From RGIG2041 sp045537695 (GTDB lineage: Bacteria; Bacillota; Clostridia; UBA1381; UMGS1253): a DNA stretch of 29,064 nucleotides. A program made the position numbers and the translations under genes. A model generated the notes under the pieces. It worked only from the letters and a program-made list of their open reading frames with translations, did not search any database and was not told the origin of the DNA. Below are positions 7,642 through 15,401 of this stretch, piece after piece. How positions within the stretch are numbered: position 1 is the stretch's first letter; the number at the start of each line of letters is the position of its first letter. The stretch is taken from contig JAZSQB010000070.1 of the NCBI GenBank assembly GCA_045537695.1, positions 1 through 29,064 of the forward strand, written 5' to 3'.

Positions 7642-7684
7642 TACCTCGTTTATATTCTGCTGATATGCTAATATAAACGAGGTA
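7642..7684. terminator. Bidirectional rho-independent terminator
   Basis: A perfect 15-bp stem, TACCTCGTTTATATT (7642-7656) with its reverse complement at 7670-7684, around a 13-base loop. An A run precedes it and a T run follows, so it works for the DUF5693 unit on the plus strand and the convergent DUF5662 gene on the minus strand. Bases 7470-7641 before it hold nothing recognised. Confidence 0.9.
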
Positions 7685-7711
7685 CATTTTTTATATAAAA
7701 TAATGAAAAAA

Positions 7712-8236
7712 TCAATAATCCTTCAGTTTCTTAATATATCGGAAGGTCGCCTTTTCTCCGTGTTCCTTCAGCATCACAAGCAGCGTTTCAATCAAGTCAT
7801 AGGTTTCCGGGTGCATACCGTCTGCAAAGTTTTCTTTTTTGAAATACGCATAAGGGTATTCGTCCGTGTACTTCTTACCCTGATAGATTTTGCTTGCTGC
7901 CACACGGTCACAAAACATTTCCTTGACATAGCGCAGCGGCATTTTCACCGCTCTGTATTCTTTACCATCCACATCCAAGTCTCGCCAATATTCAAAATGG
8001 TGCTTGTTTCTGCCCTTGTGGTGCATCCACGCCTCGGAATAGCCGTATGTTTTACGTTCGTCCACAATTGGCGAACGTGTGCCTTGATAAAAGCGCGCAC
8101 CCGCCCAAAACTCTGTCGGCGTATATTTCGATAAATCGTGGCAAAGTCCCTGCCGGAAGATGCCCGCCTTAAAGCAGTGTTCGATGACCTTATGGCGATG
8201 CTTTGTAATTGTATAAAAATGCCCGAAAGGTTTCAT
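7712..8236 (-). CDS. DUF5662 family protein
   Basis: A 174-residue soluble protein. Key blocks are HRHKVIEHCFKAGIFRQGL, CHDLSKYTPTEFWAGARFYQ, EAWMHHKGRNKHHFEYW and VKEMFCDRVAASK. The pattern of conserved His and Asp (HDLSKY, MHHKG, NKHHFEYW, DRVAA) looks like a metal-binding HD-type hydrolase fold, but that is inference; I recognise the family DUF5662, common in Firmicutes and their phages, with no established function. The ATG at 8236 has GAGGGA 5 bases upstream. It is a single-gene unit with a consensus promoter bearing a palindrome over the -10 box, and it ends at the shared bidirectional terminator. Confidence 0.85.
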   Translation of the reverse strand: MKPFGHFYTITKHRHKVIEHCFKAGIFRQGLCHDLSKYTPTEFWAGARFYQGTRSPIVDERKTYGYSEAWMHHKGRNKHHFEYWRDLDVDGKEYRAVKMPLRYVKEMFCDRVAASKIYQGKKYTDEYPYAYFKKENFADGMHPETYDLIETLLVMLKEHGEKATFRYIKKLKDY

Positions 8237-8250
8237 AGCTATCCCTCTTT

Positions 8251-8270
8251 TCCTATAATCTATTATAGGA
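8251..8270. promoter_or_regulatory. Palindrome over the DUF5662 -10 box, candidate operator
   Basis: TCCTATAAT (8251-8259) is the exact reverse complement of ATTATAGGA (8262-8270), with a 2-base centre. The symmetry continues imperfectly outward (TCCCT near 8242 with AGGGA near 8281). It covers the -10 box and expected start site of the DUF5662 promoter, a usual place for a repressor. It may also form a leader hairpin. Confidence 0.5.
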
Positions 8271-8290
8271 TAAAAAGGGAAGTTTGTAAA
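8262..8290 (-). promoter_or_regulatory. Sigma-A promoter of the DUF5662 gene
   Basis: Minus-strand -35 box TTTACA (8290-8285), 17-bp spacer, and perfect -10 box TATAAT (8267-8262). The leader would be about 20 bases and contains the ribosome site. Confidence 0.75.
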
Positions 8291-8449
8291 GAAGGAATGT
8301 GTCTTTTAAAGTGGTCTGCAAACGGTCCCTTGTGCAAAGGCCGCCGGCAAACAAGCGTTTGTCTGCAGGATGGTTATGCTCTTTCAAACCATTTCTCTTG
8401 CTATGACCTGCCGGACAGGCCTGCGTTTGATTGCAAACATATAAAAAGA
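8291..8449. other. Gene-free spacer between divergent transcription units
   Basis: Between the DUF5662 promoter and the terminator of the six-gene operon I see no gene, promoter pair or repeat I can support. Small palindromic scraps such as CAAAC-AAGC-GTTTG occur around 8349-8362. Open frames here are short and lack ribosome sites. Confidence 0.5.
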
Positions 8450-8475
8450 AAGGGGGAGCTTCTATTCTCCCCCTT
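8450..8475 (-). terminator. Rho-independent terminator of the six-gene operon
   Basis: A 9-bp G-C rich stem AAGGGGGAG (8450-8458) with CTCCCCCTT (8467-8475) and an 8-base loop. On the minus strand it is followed by CTTTCTTTTT, giving the U tract. It lies about 90 bases after the stop of the ceramidase-like gene. Confidence 0.85.
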
Positions 8476-8567
8476 CAAACCCCTTATAACGGCTCAATGT
8501 CTTCTTTGCGACCGCGACCGGCCATATTGGATTGTCCGATAATCAAAACAGAATGTATCACCGTATT

Positions 8568-10076
8568 TTACGCCTCAAACAATTTATTGATTTGTGTAAT
8601 GGCTTCTCTTGTATAAAGGTCGCCGCCCTCGTGACCGACATTACCACTGGAAATATAGGCGCTGTAGTGCCCTGCCTTTTCCGCCTTTTCTGTCGGCAGA
8701 TAGCCGCCCACACCGCAGCACAGCTGCACAATAAAGGTCTGCTCCGCGTAGCTTCTTGCCTTGATGCGGTTGCCGTAATCCAAAAACAGCTCAAACGGAT
8801 TGGTCGTAAAGGCAACATTGCCAAAGCGAACCACGTGATATTCTATCGGATATACCTCCGTTGTCTGCTGGGCGCGGAAGCGCTTAATTAAGCCGGCATG
8901 CACATGCATGCGTGCATTATCCTCAAAGTTAAAGGCTTCTTTGTCCTTGTTTTTCTCAACATAATATTTAAGCTCGCGTACCGCATGCTCATATTCCGCC
9001 ATCGTCGCCTTGCGAAGCGGCAAATCCAGATCGATTACCTTATGTACAAATACGGCATCATCCTGCAAACCCTCAATTTCCTCGTATACAGAAATGATTT
9101 CATTTGCAATGCGCTTGCCCGCCTTGTTACAGCCGGAAATATCGTACATAGACGGGTCCGCCTTACGCTTAAGCAAATTCGGGCGCTTTACATTCGGGTC
9201 GTCAATCGGGGTTTCCGGGTCTACCCAGCGCACCAGGTCTCTCGGGCACTGGTCACCACCGGCACCGCAAAGGCCCAAAAGGAATACATCCTTGCCAAGC
9301 TTTTCGCGGATAAGCGCCTTTGCTCTGCCCCAGTAATCGGCAGAAATAAAGCTTCTCTGCTCTAAAATCTGCGCCGGACATGCAATATTTGCCACAACGC
9401 CCGTCAGCTTTTTATTTTTATCAAAGGTATAAATCAATTCAATACCGGAATCGTTGCCACCCTCAAGCGCTGTAAAGTTTGCCGTATTGGTATCGCCCCA
9501 CATCTGCGCGCTGCCGTCATCATAGCACACGCGGCGGCACATGCCGACTGCCGCTCTGCCGAATTCGTTTTTAAACAGAGCGTCTGCGCGGTTTTCCCAC
9601 GCGCGCTTTGCCGCAAGCGCAACCTTATCCGTCGCAAGCTCCAATGCCTCCTCCGGAGAAAGCACACTGTCATCCGCTGTAACCTTCTTGGTATACATTT
9701 TATCTGCCGGCAAAAACTCCTCTAAAATTTTGACCGTTGCAGAAATAGAGCTGCCGCTTTTTCCCTGCTCACGCACTCTGTCCGCCATTCTGAGCGAGGT
9801 ATGCGTATGCGTAGCTGCAACGATCAGCTTGCGCACATCAAAGCCCGGCAAAATTGCCGCCAGCTTTTCACGGGCAAGCGCAAGCGCCGGAGCGCCAAAG
9901 CTGATCAAATCCGCAGACGCCACAATCATTTCGTCGCCGTTTGCCTCTACCGCCATTGCAGTTACGGTAATTTCCGACTCTACATATTCCGAAATTCTTT
10001 CAAAAAACTGACCTGCAAGATCTGCTTTTTTCTCGGGTACAAGGCTTTCTTCCGCCCAACCAATTTTCAAACTCAT
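8568..10076 (-). CDS. Neutral/alkaline ceramidase-like hydrolase, cytosolic form
   Basis: A 502-residue protein of the neutral/alkaline non-lysosomal ceramidase N-terminal domain family: zinc-dependent amidases whose characterised members cleave the N-acyl bond of ceramide. The zinc-site motif AATHTHTS (His90, His92) follows the typical block VASADLISFGAPALALAREK; GAGGDQCPRD and TTNPFELFLDYG are later family-like blocks. Unlike characterised ceramidases it has no signal peptide, so it should act on an imported substrate. ATG 10076 has a perfect AAGGAGG; an in-frame start at 10136 would run into the MFS gene. It follows the MFS gene by 1 base and ends the operon. Ceramide itself is an unlikely substrate beside sugar genes; an amide or ester of a sugar derivative is possible but unproven. 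Confidence 0.8.
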   Translation of the reverse strand: MSLKIGWAEESLVPEKKADLAGQFFERISEYVESEITVTAMAVEANGDEMIVASADLISFGAPALALAREKLAAILPGFDVRKLIVAATHTHTSLRMADRVREQGKSGSSISATVKILEEFLPADKMYTKKVTADDSVLSPEEALELATDKVALAAKRAWENRADALFKNEFGRAAVGMCRRVCYDDGSAQMWGDTNTANFTALEGGNDSGIELIYTFDKNKKLTGVVANIACPAQILEQRSFISADYWGRAKALIREKLGKDVFLLGLCGAGGDQCPRDLVRWVDPETPIDDPNVKRPNLLKRKADPSMYDISGCNKAGKRIANEIISVYEEIEGLQDDAVFVHKVIDLDLPLRKATMAEYEHAVRELKYYVEKNKDKEAFNFEDNARMHVHAGLIKRFRAQQTTEVYPIEYHVVRFGNVAFTTNPFELFLDYGNRIKARSYAEQTFIVQLCCGVGGYLPTEKAEKAGHYSAYISSGNVGHEGGDLYTREAITQINKLFEA

Positions 10077-10077
10077 A

Positions 10078-11322
10078 TTATTTTCCTCCTTCGCTGTGAA
10101 TAAACAGCGTCCATTTTTTATAAAGGCATATTGCAATTACAATAATCACTACACTTCCGATGCCCCACGTTAAAACCACCGCGCTCCACGGCAGGTGCTC
10201 TGCCATTGCCGGAAAAACATACGTTGCAATCACGTTGCCGAATGCCGCAGAGCCGTTTAAAATACCGGAAATGGTGCCGCCTCGTCCGTAGCCGCTAAAG
10301 CGCGCCGCGGAGTACGAATTGGAAAACGGGGCCATCGCCTGAATGAAAATGATTGCGCCGGAAAGCAGTGCTAAAATTATCCAATAATTCCATATGCCCA
10401 CCGTGCACGCCATAAACAAAAACGGCAATGTAACAAAGATAAAAATGCAGATCGCCTGCATCTCATTGGCGGTAACCTTCTTTCGAAAACCTCCCGCCAA
10501 AAACATTCCCAATACGGAAAACAAAATTAAAAATACGCTTAAACGATTTGCAACCGCCGCCGATAAATCTCCATACGATTCCATCAGCATAGTAGGTACG
10601 CTGGTTTTCAGTCCCGTGCTAATCGCCGTCGAAATCAAACTGATCACAACAACCCATAATATGCCCGATTTACGCATCAGCGTCTTCATATCCGTAGGGT
10701 CTTTTGCACGCACTTCCGTTTTCTGCTCAGGCTCAACTTCAACCATATACTTTTCAAGCGTCTTATATACAACTACCCACAAAATCAGAAAAACACCCAG
10801 CGAAACTGCGGAAATCTGGAAATTGTCCATCCAATTCGGCACAAAAGAAGCAACCAACAAGCTGATTGCCTGTCCGGCACTGTTCGATAAAAGCACCCAG
10901 AAAATTGCCGTTTGGCGAAAGGCGGGAGCAATCTGCGTGGTCGTAATTTTAAATATGCCCGGCCACAGCCCAAACTGTAATGCCGCATTGATGCACCACA
11001 CCACCATAACAACGCCGTAGCTTTGGTTAAAATAAATCACCGTGTTGGATACAATACCGCTCAAAATGCCGATCAATACAAGCTTAAACGGAGAATACTT
11101 ATCCGCCGCAAAACCGCCGATGACTTGAAACGTACCGTATACCAACCAAAACACCGCGCTGATGAGGCCGGTTTGTAACTTGGTCATCGCGCCGACCTCT
11201 ACAATGGATGCCATAGCTGCCGAAAACATATTTTTTGTCATATACACCACTGCGTGTGCCACAAAAAGCAGCAAAAACAGTACAATGCTCAGCTTTATAC
11301 TCGAAAGTTGTTTTTGCTTCAT
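10078..11322 (-). CDS. MFS transporter
   Basis: A 414-residue major facilitator with about 12 membrane segments in two halves joined by a charged central loop (around EVEPEQKTEVRAKDPTD). The first half carries FWLVYGTFQVIGGFAADKYS, a variant of the loop 2-3 signature of MFS proteins, and the overall form resembles organophosphate/sugar-phosphate and hexuronate-type carriers. It likely brings the operon's substrate across the cytoplasmic membrane by ion coupling; the direction and substrate are inferred. I chose ATG 11322; a TTG at 11343 overlaps the isomerase stop (TTGA) but lacks a ribosome site, while GAGG lies 11 bases before the ATG. It sits between the isomerase and ceramidase-like genes. 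Confidence 0.88.
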   Translation of the reverse strand: MKQKQLSSIKLSIVLFLLLFVAHAVVYMTKNMFSAAMASIVEVGAMTKLQTGLISAVFWLVYGTFQVIGGFAADKYSPFKLVLIGILSGIVSNTVIYFNQSYGVVMVVWCINAALQFGLWPGIFKITTTQIAPAFRQTAIFWVLLSNSAGQAISLLVASFVPNWMDNFQISAVSLGVFLILWVVVYKTLEKYMVEVEPEQKTEVRAKDPTDMKTLMRKSGILWVVVISLISTAISTGLKTSVPTMLMESYGDLSAAVANRLSVFLILFSVLGMFLAGGFRKKVTANEMQAICIFIFVTLPFLFMACTVGIWNYWIILALLSGAIIFIQAMAPFSNSYSAARFSGYGRGGTISGILNGSAAFGNVIATYVFPAMAEHLPWSAVVLTWGIGSVVIIVIAICLYKKWTLFIHSEGGK

Positions 11323-11339
11323 TTCAAAATACGCCTCAC

Positions 11340-12689
11340 TCAAATAATTTCAATGCCCAAAATATCACAGAGGTTTTCAATCAGTTCTGTGTTATCACCG
11401 TAGGAAATAACGTAGTGCTGGCACATTACGTTCTGTGCAAAATCTTCTACATCCTCTAAAAGGATTTCCAGACCCGGCAGCTGCGGTGCAGGCTGTGTCC
11501 AGCCGGCTTCCTCCCACTTTCTCGGTGCGATACCTTCACCGGTTACCATATGCATATAATATCTACCGTCATCGTAAGTTAAACGGCACATCGTTAACTT
11601 GCCCGGCTTTACCTTGCTGACATTTAAGATACCCTCGCTGAGTTCGCCGAATGCCGCCGGCATTACGGTTACATTGCCGTCTACCACTTCTGCCGGTACA
11701 TAGTCCGGTACACCTGCAAGCACACGGTCAGTAAAGAATTCATAAAACTCTAAATAGAACGCGCACTGCCCGGTCAGGTATTTTACCATCAGCTGTGTGA
11801 TGTTACCGAGACCGTCATTTTCCGGCACGGTGCAAAGACCTTCTTCATCTGCCAAAAGCATAAAAATCGGTGCTGGTGGGAAGCCTAAAAGCTTCTTCAT
11901 ACCGTCTACGTCCTTTAAGGAAATCGCTTCATAGCCGCGCTCGTCGCAAATGCTCTTCGCCGCAAGGTAGTAACCTGCCGCCTTCTTCATACTCTCCGGA
12001 TTTGCCGGCTTTACAAAGCTCCACTTGGACATACAGTTGTCGATAACCGCCTGCTTTTCTGCGTCCGTAATCTTCTGATAACGCTGCTCAAGCTCAAGCA
12101 TTTCAAAGGTCTCGATTTCCGGACCGATTTCGCGCTTTAAGGACGGACCGTCCACCTGTGTACCGTAAAGGTTCATATCGCGATAACCCGCCATACCGCT
12201 ACGCGCATGGCGAAGCTTTGCAGCGGCCTCTGCTGCTTTTATATAGTTGTATACCGCCTGTGTTTTAGACGGAAGGCCAATAATATCGTAAACATACTTA
12301 AATGTGTAGCCTAAATCATAGAACGTCTTGCGAATCGCCGTTGTACCTGCCTGGTCCGCCGTTGTTACGATTCTGCCATCTTCCATCCAGCCGCAAAGTC
12401 CCCATAGCACCATCGGTATGTGACGGAAGTGCTCCGTTACCTTGACAACGGCGTGTGTTGGAATCCAGCCGGCAATGCAGACCACCAAAGCGTCAAATTC
12501 CTGCCCCTTCAGCGCATCTACTGCCTTTTTGATGTCCTTTTCTTCATAATCGTCCGTAATCGGATAAACCGATACCAAATCCAAGCCTAAATTCTTTAAA
12601 TCTTCATTTGCTTTTTTACACTTATTGACAATAATATCAATCGGTGTATTGACCTCACCAAAACCTAAAAATGCTACCCTTCCCATCAT
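11340..12689 (-). CDS. L-fucose/L-arabinose isomerase family protein
   Basis: A 449-residue member of the FucI/AraA-like fold, which interconverts aldoses and ketoses with a divalent metal. Recognisable are FLGFGEVNTPIDIIVNKC at the start, LYGTQVDGPSLKREIGPEIE, the active-site region CTVPENDGLGNITQL with the catalytic Glu, and the closing CQHYVISYGDNTELIENLC with the C-terminal His and Gly-Asp. The second metal acid aligns as Glu (AFYLEF) rather than Asp, and the usual HCG motif reads AFG, so the substrate may differ from fucose or arabinose. The start has GGAAG 5 bases upstream; its ATG shares a base with the kinase stop (TAATG). The product would feed the adjacent FGGY kinase. Confidence 0.85.
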   Translation of the reverse strand: MMGRVAFLGFGEVNTPIDIIVNKCKKANEDLKNLGLDLVSVYPITDDYEEKDIKKAVDALKGQEFDALVVCIAGWIPTHAVVKVTEHFRHIPMVLWGLCGWMEDGRIVTTADQAGTTAIRKTFYDLGYTFKYVYDIIGLPSKTQAVYNYIKAAEAAAKLRHARSGMAGYRDMNLYGTQVDGPSLKREIGPEIETFEMLELEQRYQKITDAEKQAVIDNCMSKWSFVKPANPESMKKAAGYYLAAKSICDERGYEAISLKDVDGMKKLLGFPPAPIFMLLADEEGLCTVPENDGLGNITQLMVKYLTGQCAFYLEFYEFFTDRVLAGVPDYVPAEVVDGNVTVMPAAFGELSEGILNVSKVKPGKLTMCRLTYDDGRYYMHMVTGEGIAPRKWEEAGWTQPAPQLPGLEILLEDVEDFAQNVMCQHYVISYGDNTELIENLCDILGIEII

Positions 12690-14098
12690 TATTTCTTCCT
12701 TTCCACATTTAATAATTTATCATAATATTCAAAATTATCATACGCTGCGCTGTAATCCTCACCCGTCGGTGTATAGACCTTATCGGTTTTAATTTGCTTA
12801 CAAGCGGCCTTCACCGAGGCAAAACATCCGCTGCCGACACCGGCGAGAATCGCTGCACCCAGGCACGCCGTTTCTTTGTTCTTCAGCGTTACCAGTGTTT
12901 TGCCGGTCAAATTCGCCTTCATCGTGCACCAAAGCGGAGAAAGTGCGCCGCCGCCCATCGCGCGGATTTCATTTACCGGCACCCTAAGATAATCCAAATT
13001 GCTCTTTAAAACACAGGACACCGATTCCATAATACTGCGAACGAAATGTGCACTGGTATGCTCCGGCGCAAGTCCGGTAAAGCTACCGCGCGCATCCGGA
13101 TTGTACTTCGGCATCGTCGAGCCGCAAAGGTACGGCAGGAAGGTCACGCCATCGCTGCCGACCGGCACCTTTTCTGCCATTTTGTCCAACTCTGCAAAGC
13201 TCTTTTCTGCTAAAAACGCATTCTTAAACCATTTCAGTGCCATACCCGCCGTCGGGCTCCACGAAAGGAGACAATACCCGTCGTCGTAGTTGTAATGGCA
13301 CGGCACAATGCTCGCCGGGTCATACACTGGTACGCTGTCGGTCGGCATAAAGATTGCCATAGTTGTACCGGTCATCTCGCTGACAATGCCCTTTTCCACA
13401 ACACCGGCGCCAATGGCACCTGCTACCTGGTCCATCGCCGCGGTGCATACGCGAATGCCTTCATATTCGCCAACTGCTTTGCCGCTCTGCAGCAAGGTTG
13501 GCAGCATCGATGCATCCACGCCGATAAAATCAAGCATTTCATCCCACCAAGCGCCGCTGTGTATGTCAAAATACAAGCTCGACGACTGCAGGGTTTTTTC
13601 GGTGACAAATGCACCGGTCAATTTATAGAGAATATAATCCTCCAACAGGAAAATCTTCTTTGTCTTTGCCCAGATTTCCGGCTCGTGCTTTTGCACCCAC
13701 ATCAGCTTGCACGCCGGCCAGGTTGCCGTGATTTCCGGCTGTCCGGTCACGTTATAGACCTTTTCTCTGCCGAAATGCGCCTCCACCTGCGCCGCCTCTT
13801 CGGTTGCGCGGTTATCGAGCCACACAATGGCATCACGCACGGGGTTGCCGTCTTCGTCCGTTAAAATCAGCGTTTCGCACTGCGTGTCAATCGCCAGGGC
13901 ATCCACCGCATGCTCTGCACGGATTTCGCCGAGCACCTTTTTAAAAATTTCCCAGTAGTGCTCCGCATCAAACTCTACAATGTCCCCTTTTGTTTTTAAG
14001 GTATAATCCTCGCTCACACAGGCAAGCTGTGTCAGCTTTTCATCAAACAGCGCCCCCTTCACCGAAGTCGTGCCGTAATCCACACCAAGTAAATGCAT
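12689..14098 (-). CDS. FGGY-family carbohydrate kinase (xylulokinase-like)
   Basis: A 469-residue kinase that transfers phosphate from ATP to a sugar or polyol. The N terminus MHLLGVDYGTTSVKGALFDE has the phosphate-1 motif, AIVWLDNRATEEA the substrate-side motif, AAMDQVAGAIGAGVVEKG the central FGGY region, MGGGALSPLWCTMKANLTGK and ACLGAAILAG the adenosine-side C-terminal signature. Within the family it resembles xylulokinases most, but the true sugar is not predictable. The ATG at 14098 is chosen for its GGAG site 7 bases upstream. It lies 11 bases after the CapA-like gene and touches the isomerase gene, so isomerisation then phosphorylation of one sugar is the likely sequence. Confidence 0.9.
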   Translation of the reverse strand: MHLLGVDYGTTSVKGALFDEKLTQLACVSEDYTLKTKGDIVEFDAEHYWEIFKKVLGEIRAEHAVDALAIDTQCETLILTDEDGNPVRDAIVWLDNRATEEAAQVEAHFGREKVYNVTGQPEITATWPACKLMWVQKHEPEIWAKTKKIFLLEDYILYKLTGAFVTEKTLQSSSLYFDIHSGAWWDEMLDFIGVDASMLPTLLQSGKAVGEYEGIRVCTAAMDQVAGAIGAGVVEKGIVSEMTGTTMAIFMPTDSVPVYDPASIVPCHYNYDDGYCLLSWSPTAGMALKWFKNAFLAEKSFAELDKMAEKVPVGSDGVTFLPYLCGSTMPKYNPDARGSFTGLAPEHTSAHFVRSIMESVSCVLKSNLDYLRVPVNEIRAMGGGALSPLWCTMKANLTGKTLVTLKNKETACLGAAILAGVGSGCFASVKAACKQIKTDKVYTPTGEDYSAAYDNFEYYDKLLNVERKK

Positions 14099-14109
14099 AC
14101 AATCTCTCC

Positions 14110-15399
14110 TTACCAATTACATTCAATCAAGCCGTCGTCGCGCAAAGTCATCTTTGTGCCGTACGGCGCGCTCATCTCTTTGATATATTCATAAATCTCA
14201 GTGCCGATATATTTGCGCGGCAAGCCGTTTTCCGACTTATGTCCGTCCATCTTCATTTCAATCGGCATCAGCAAAAGCTTCGTCATCTTGCCGTCTTCCA
14301 TTTCCCAGTACGGAATCACGGCTCTAAACATTCTCGGGTCGGTCATTAAGCCTACCGTAAAGTCCTTCGAACGCTTCTTTAAAAGCGCGTGTACGGTTTC
14401 GTCCGATGCAAGACCGTGCTTTGCAAAAAAGTCTGCCGGCGCAAACTCTACGCTGTAGAGCTGGAGCACAAAATCGCCGAGCGAATAGAAAATCGGACGC
14501 TCTTTATATACTTCAATCGGTCTGAGCAGATGCGGACCGTGGCCGACAATGGCGTGCGCACCGGCATCAATACAGCGATGTGCAAACGCCTGTAAAAATT
14601 CGGACGGATTTTCCTTTGCATCACCGGAAAGCTGATGCGAATGAATGGAAATCACAATATAATCCGCCTGAAACTGTGCTTCGTAAATTGCCTTCTCCAC
14701 GCGCTTCATGTCCGTCTCGTTGAGCGTCTGCACAAACTTGTGTGTATCGCCCACTTTAAACTGCAGTTCGCCAAGCTCGCATACACCCTCCGGCAATTCA
14801 GCATAGTAGCCTTCCTTACGGGTGATATTTTTGGCTACGTTAATATTTGTTGCTTCTGCAATTCTCTGAATGTGCTCAAAATCCTCCTGTGGGAGCTGCA
14901 CATGCTTGTTAATGCGGATACCGTTGATACCCGGTCTGCCCGGTACACGCTCCGACTGCTCACCTGCCATCATAGCTTCATTAAAAGTGGTGTTGACCGC
15001 AATGAGTGCCACTCTGCCATTCGGTGTTTCCAGATAGCGCGGTGCACTTGCTTCCGCTAAATTATTACCACAACCTGCGTGCACCAGACCGCTCTTGTTT
15101 ACGGCTTCCAAAGTCTTTGCAAAACCGCCGTAAGAAAAGTCGAATGCATGATTGTTATTAAAGCTTGTCATATTAAAGCCGTACGGCTTGATATCGTCTA
15201 AAATTTCCGGGTATGTGCGGATATAGGTACCACCGCTGAACTGCGAAGCACAGGTTTCACCCTCGTGATTGAGCGTCGTTTCGAGATTGAAAAACCGTGC
15301 ATCCCCCTGACCGATAAACGGTGCGAGCTCAGCAAAGCCTTCGTAGCCTTCATAAATTCTTCTTTGGATAATCATATCCCCTGCCGCTGTAAATTTCAT
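14110..15399 (-). CDS. CapA family protein (PGA_cap metallophosphoesterase fold)
   Basis: A 429-residue protein with the CapA/PGA_cap domain, a calcineurin-like metallophosphoesterase fold named from poly-gamma-glutamate capsule genes. Metal-binding landmarks: AAGDMIIQRR at the start, FFNLETTLN, TSFNNNHAFDF, ISIHSHQLSGD, and GHGPHLLRPIEVYKERPIFY followed by SLGDFV. The usual GNF is GDF here. It lacks a signal peptide or membrane anchor, so unlike capsule CapA it is probably cytosolic, and no other capsule gene is near. Ribosome site GGAGG lies within the last codons of the M20 gene. A phosphatase or phosphodiesterase role on an operon intermediate is a guess. Confidence 0.85.
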   Translation of the reverse strand: MKFTAAGDMIIQRRIYEGYEGFAELAPFIGQGDARFFNLETTLNHEGETCASQFSGGTYIRTYPEILDDIKPYGFNMTSFNNNHAFDFSYGGFAKTLEAVNKSGLVHAGCGNNLAEASAPRYLETPNGRVALIAVNTTFNEAMMAGEQSERVPGRPGINGIRINKHVQLPQEDFEHIQRIAEATNINVAKNITRKEGYYAELPEGVCELGELQFKVGDTHKFVQTLNETDMKRVEKAIYEAQFQADYIVISIHSHQLSGDAKENPSEFLQAFAHRCIDAGAHAIVGHGPHLLRPIEVYKERPIFYSLGDFVLQLYSVEFAPADFFAKHGLASDETVHALLKKRSKDFTVGLMTDPRMFRAVIPYWEMEDGKMTKLLLMPIEMKMDGHKSENGLPRKYIGTEIYEYIKEMSAPYGTKMTLRDDGLIECNW

Positions 15400-15401
15400 C
15401 C

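Noticed and set aside
8138..8542. Open frame on the plus strand across the DUF5662 start and spacer
   Set aside because: Antisense to DUF5662 in its first part and crossing the promoter and palindrome; no ribosome site or family resemblance.
14110..15399. Capsule (poly-gamma-glutamate) synthesis locus
   Set aside because: Only the CapA-like gene is present; capB, capC and capE are absent and the protein is not anchored.
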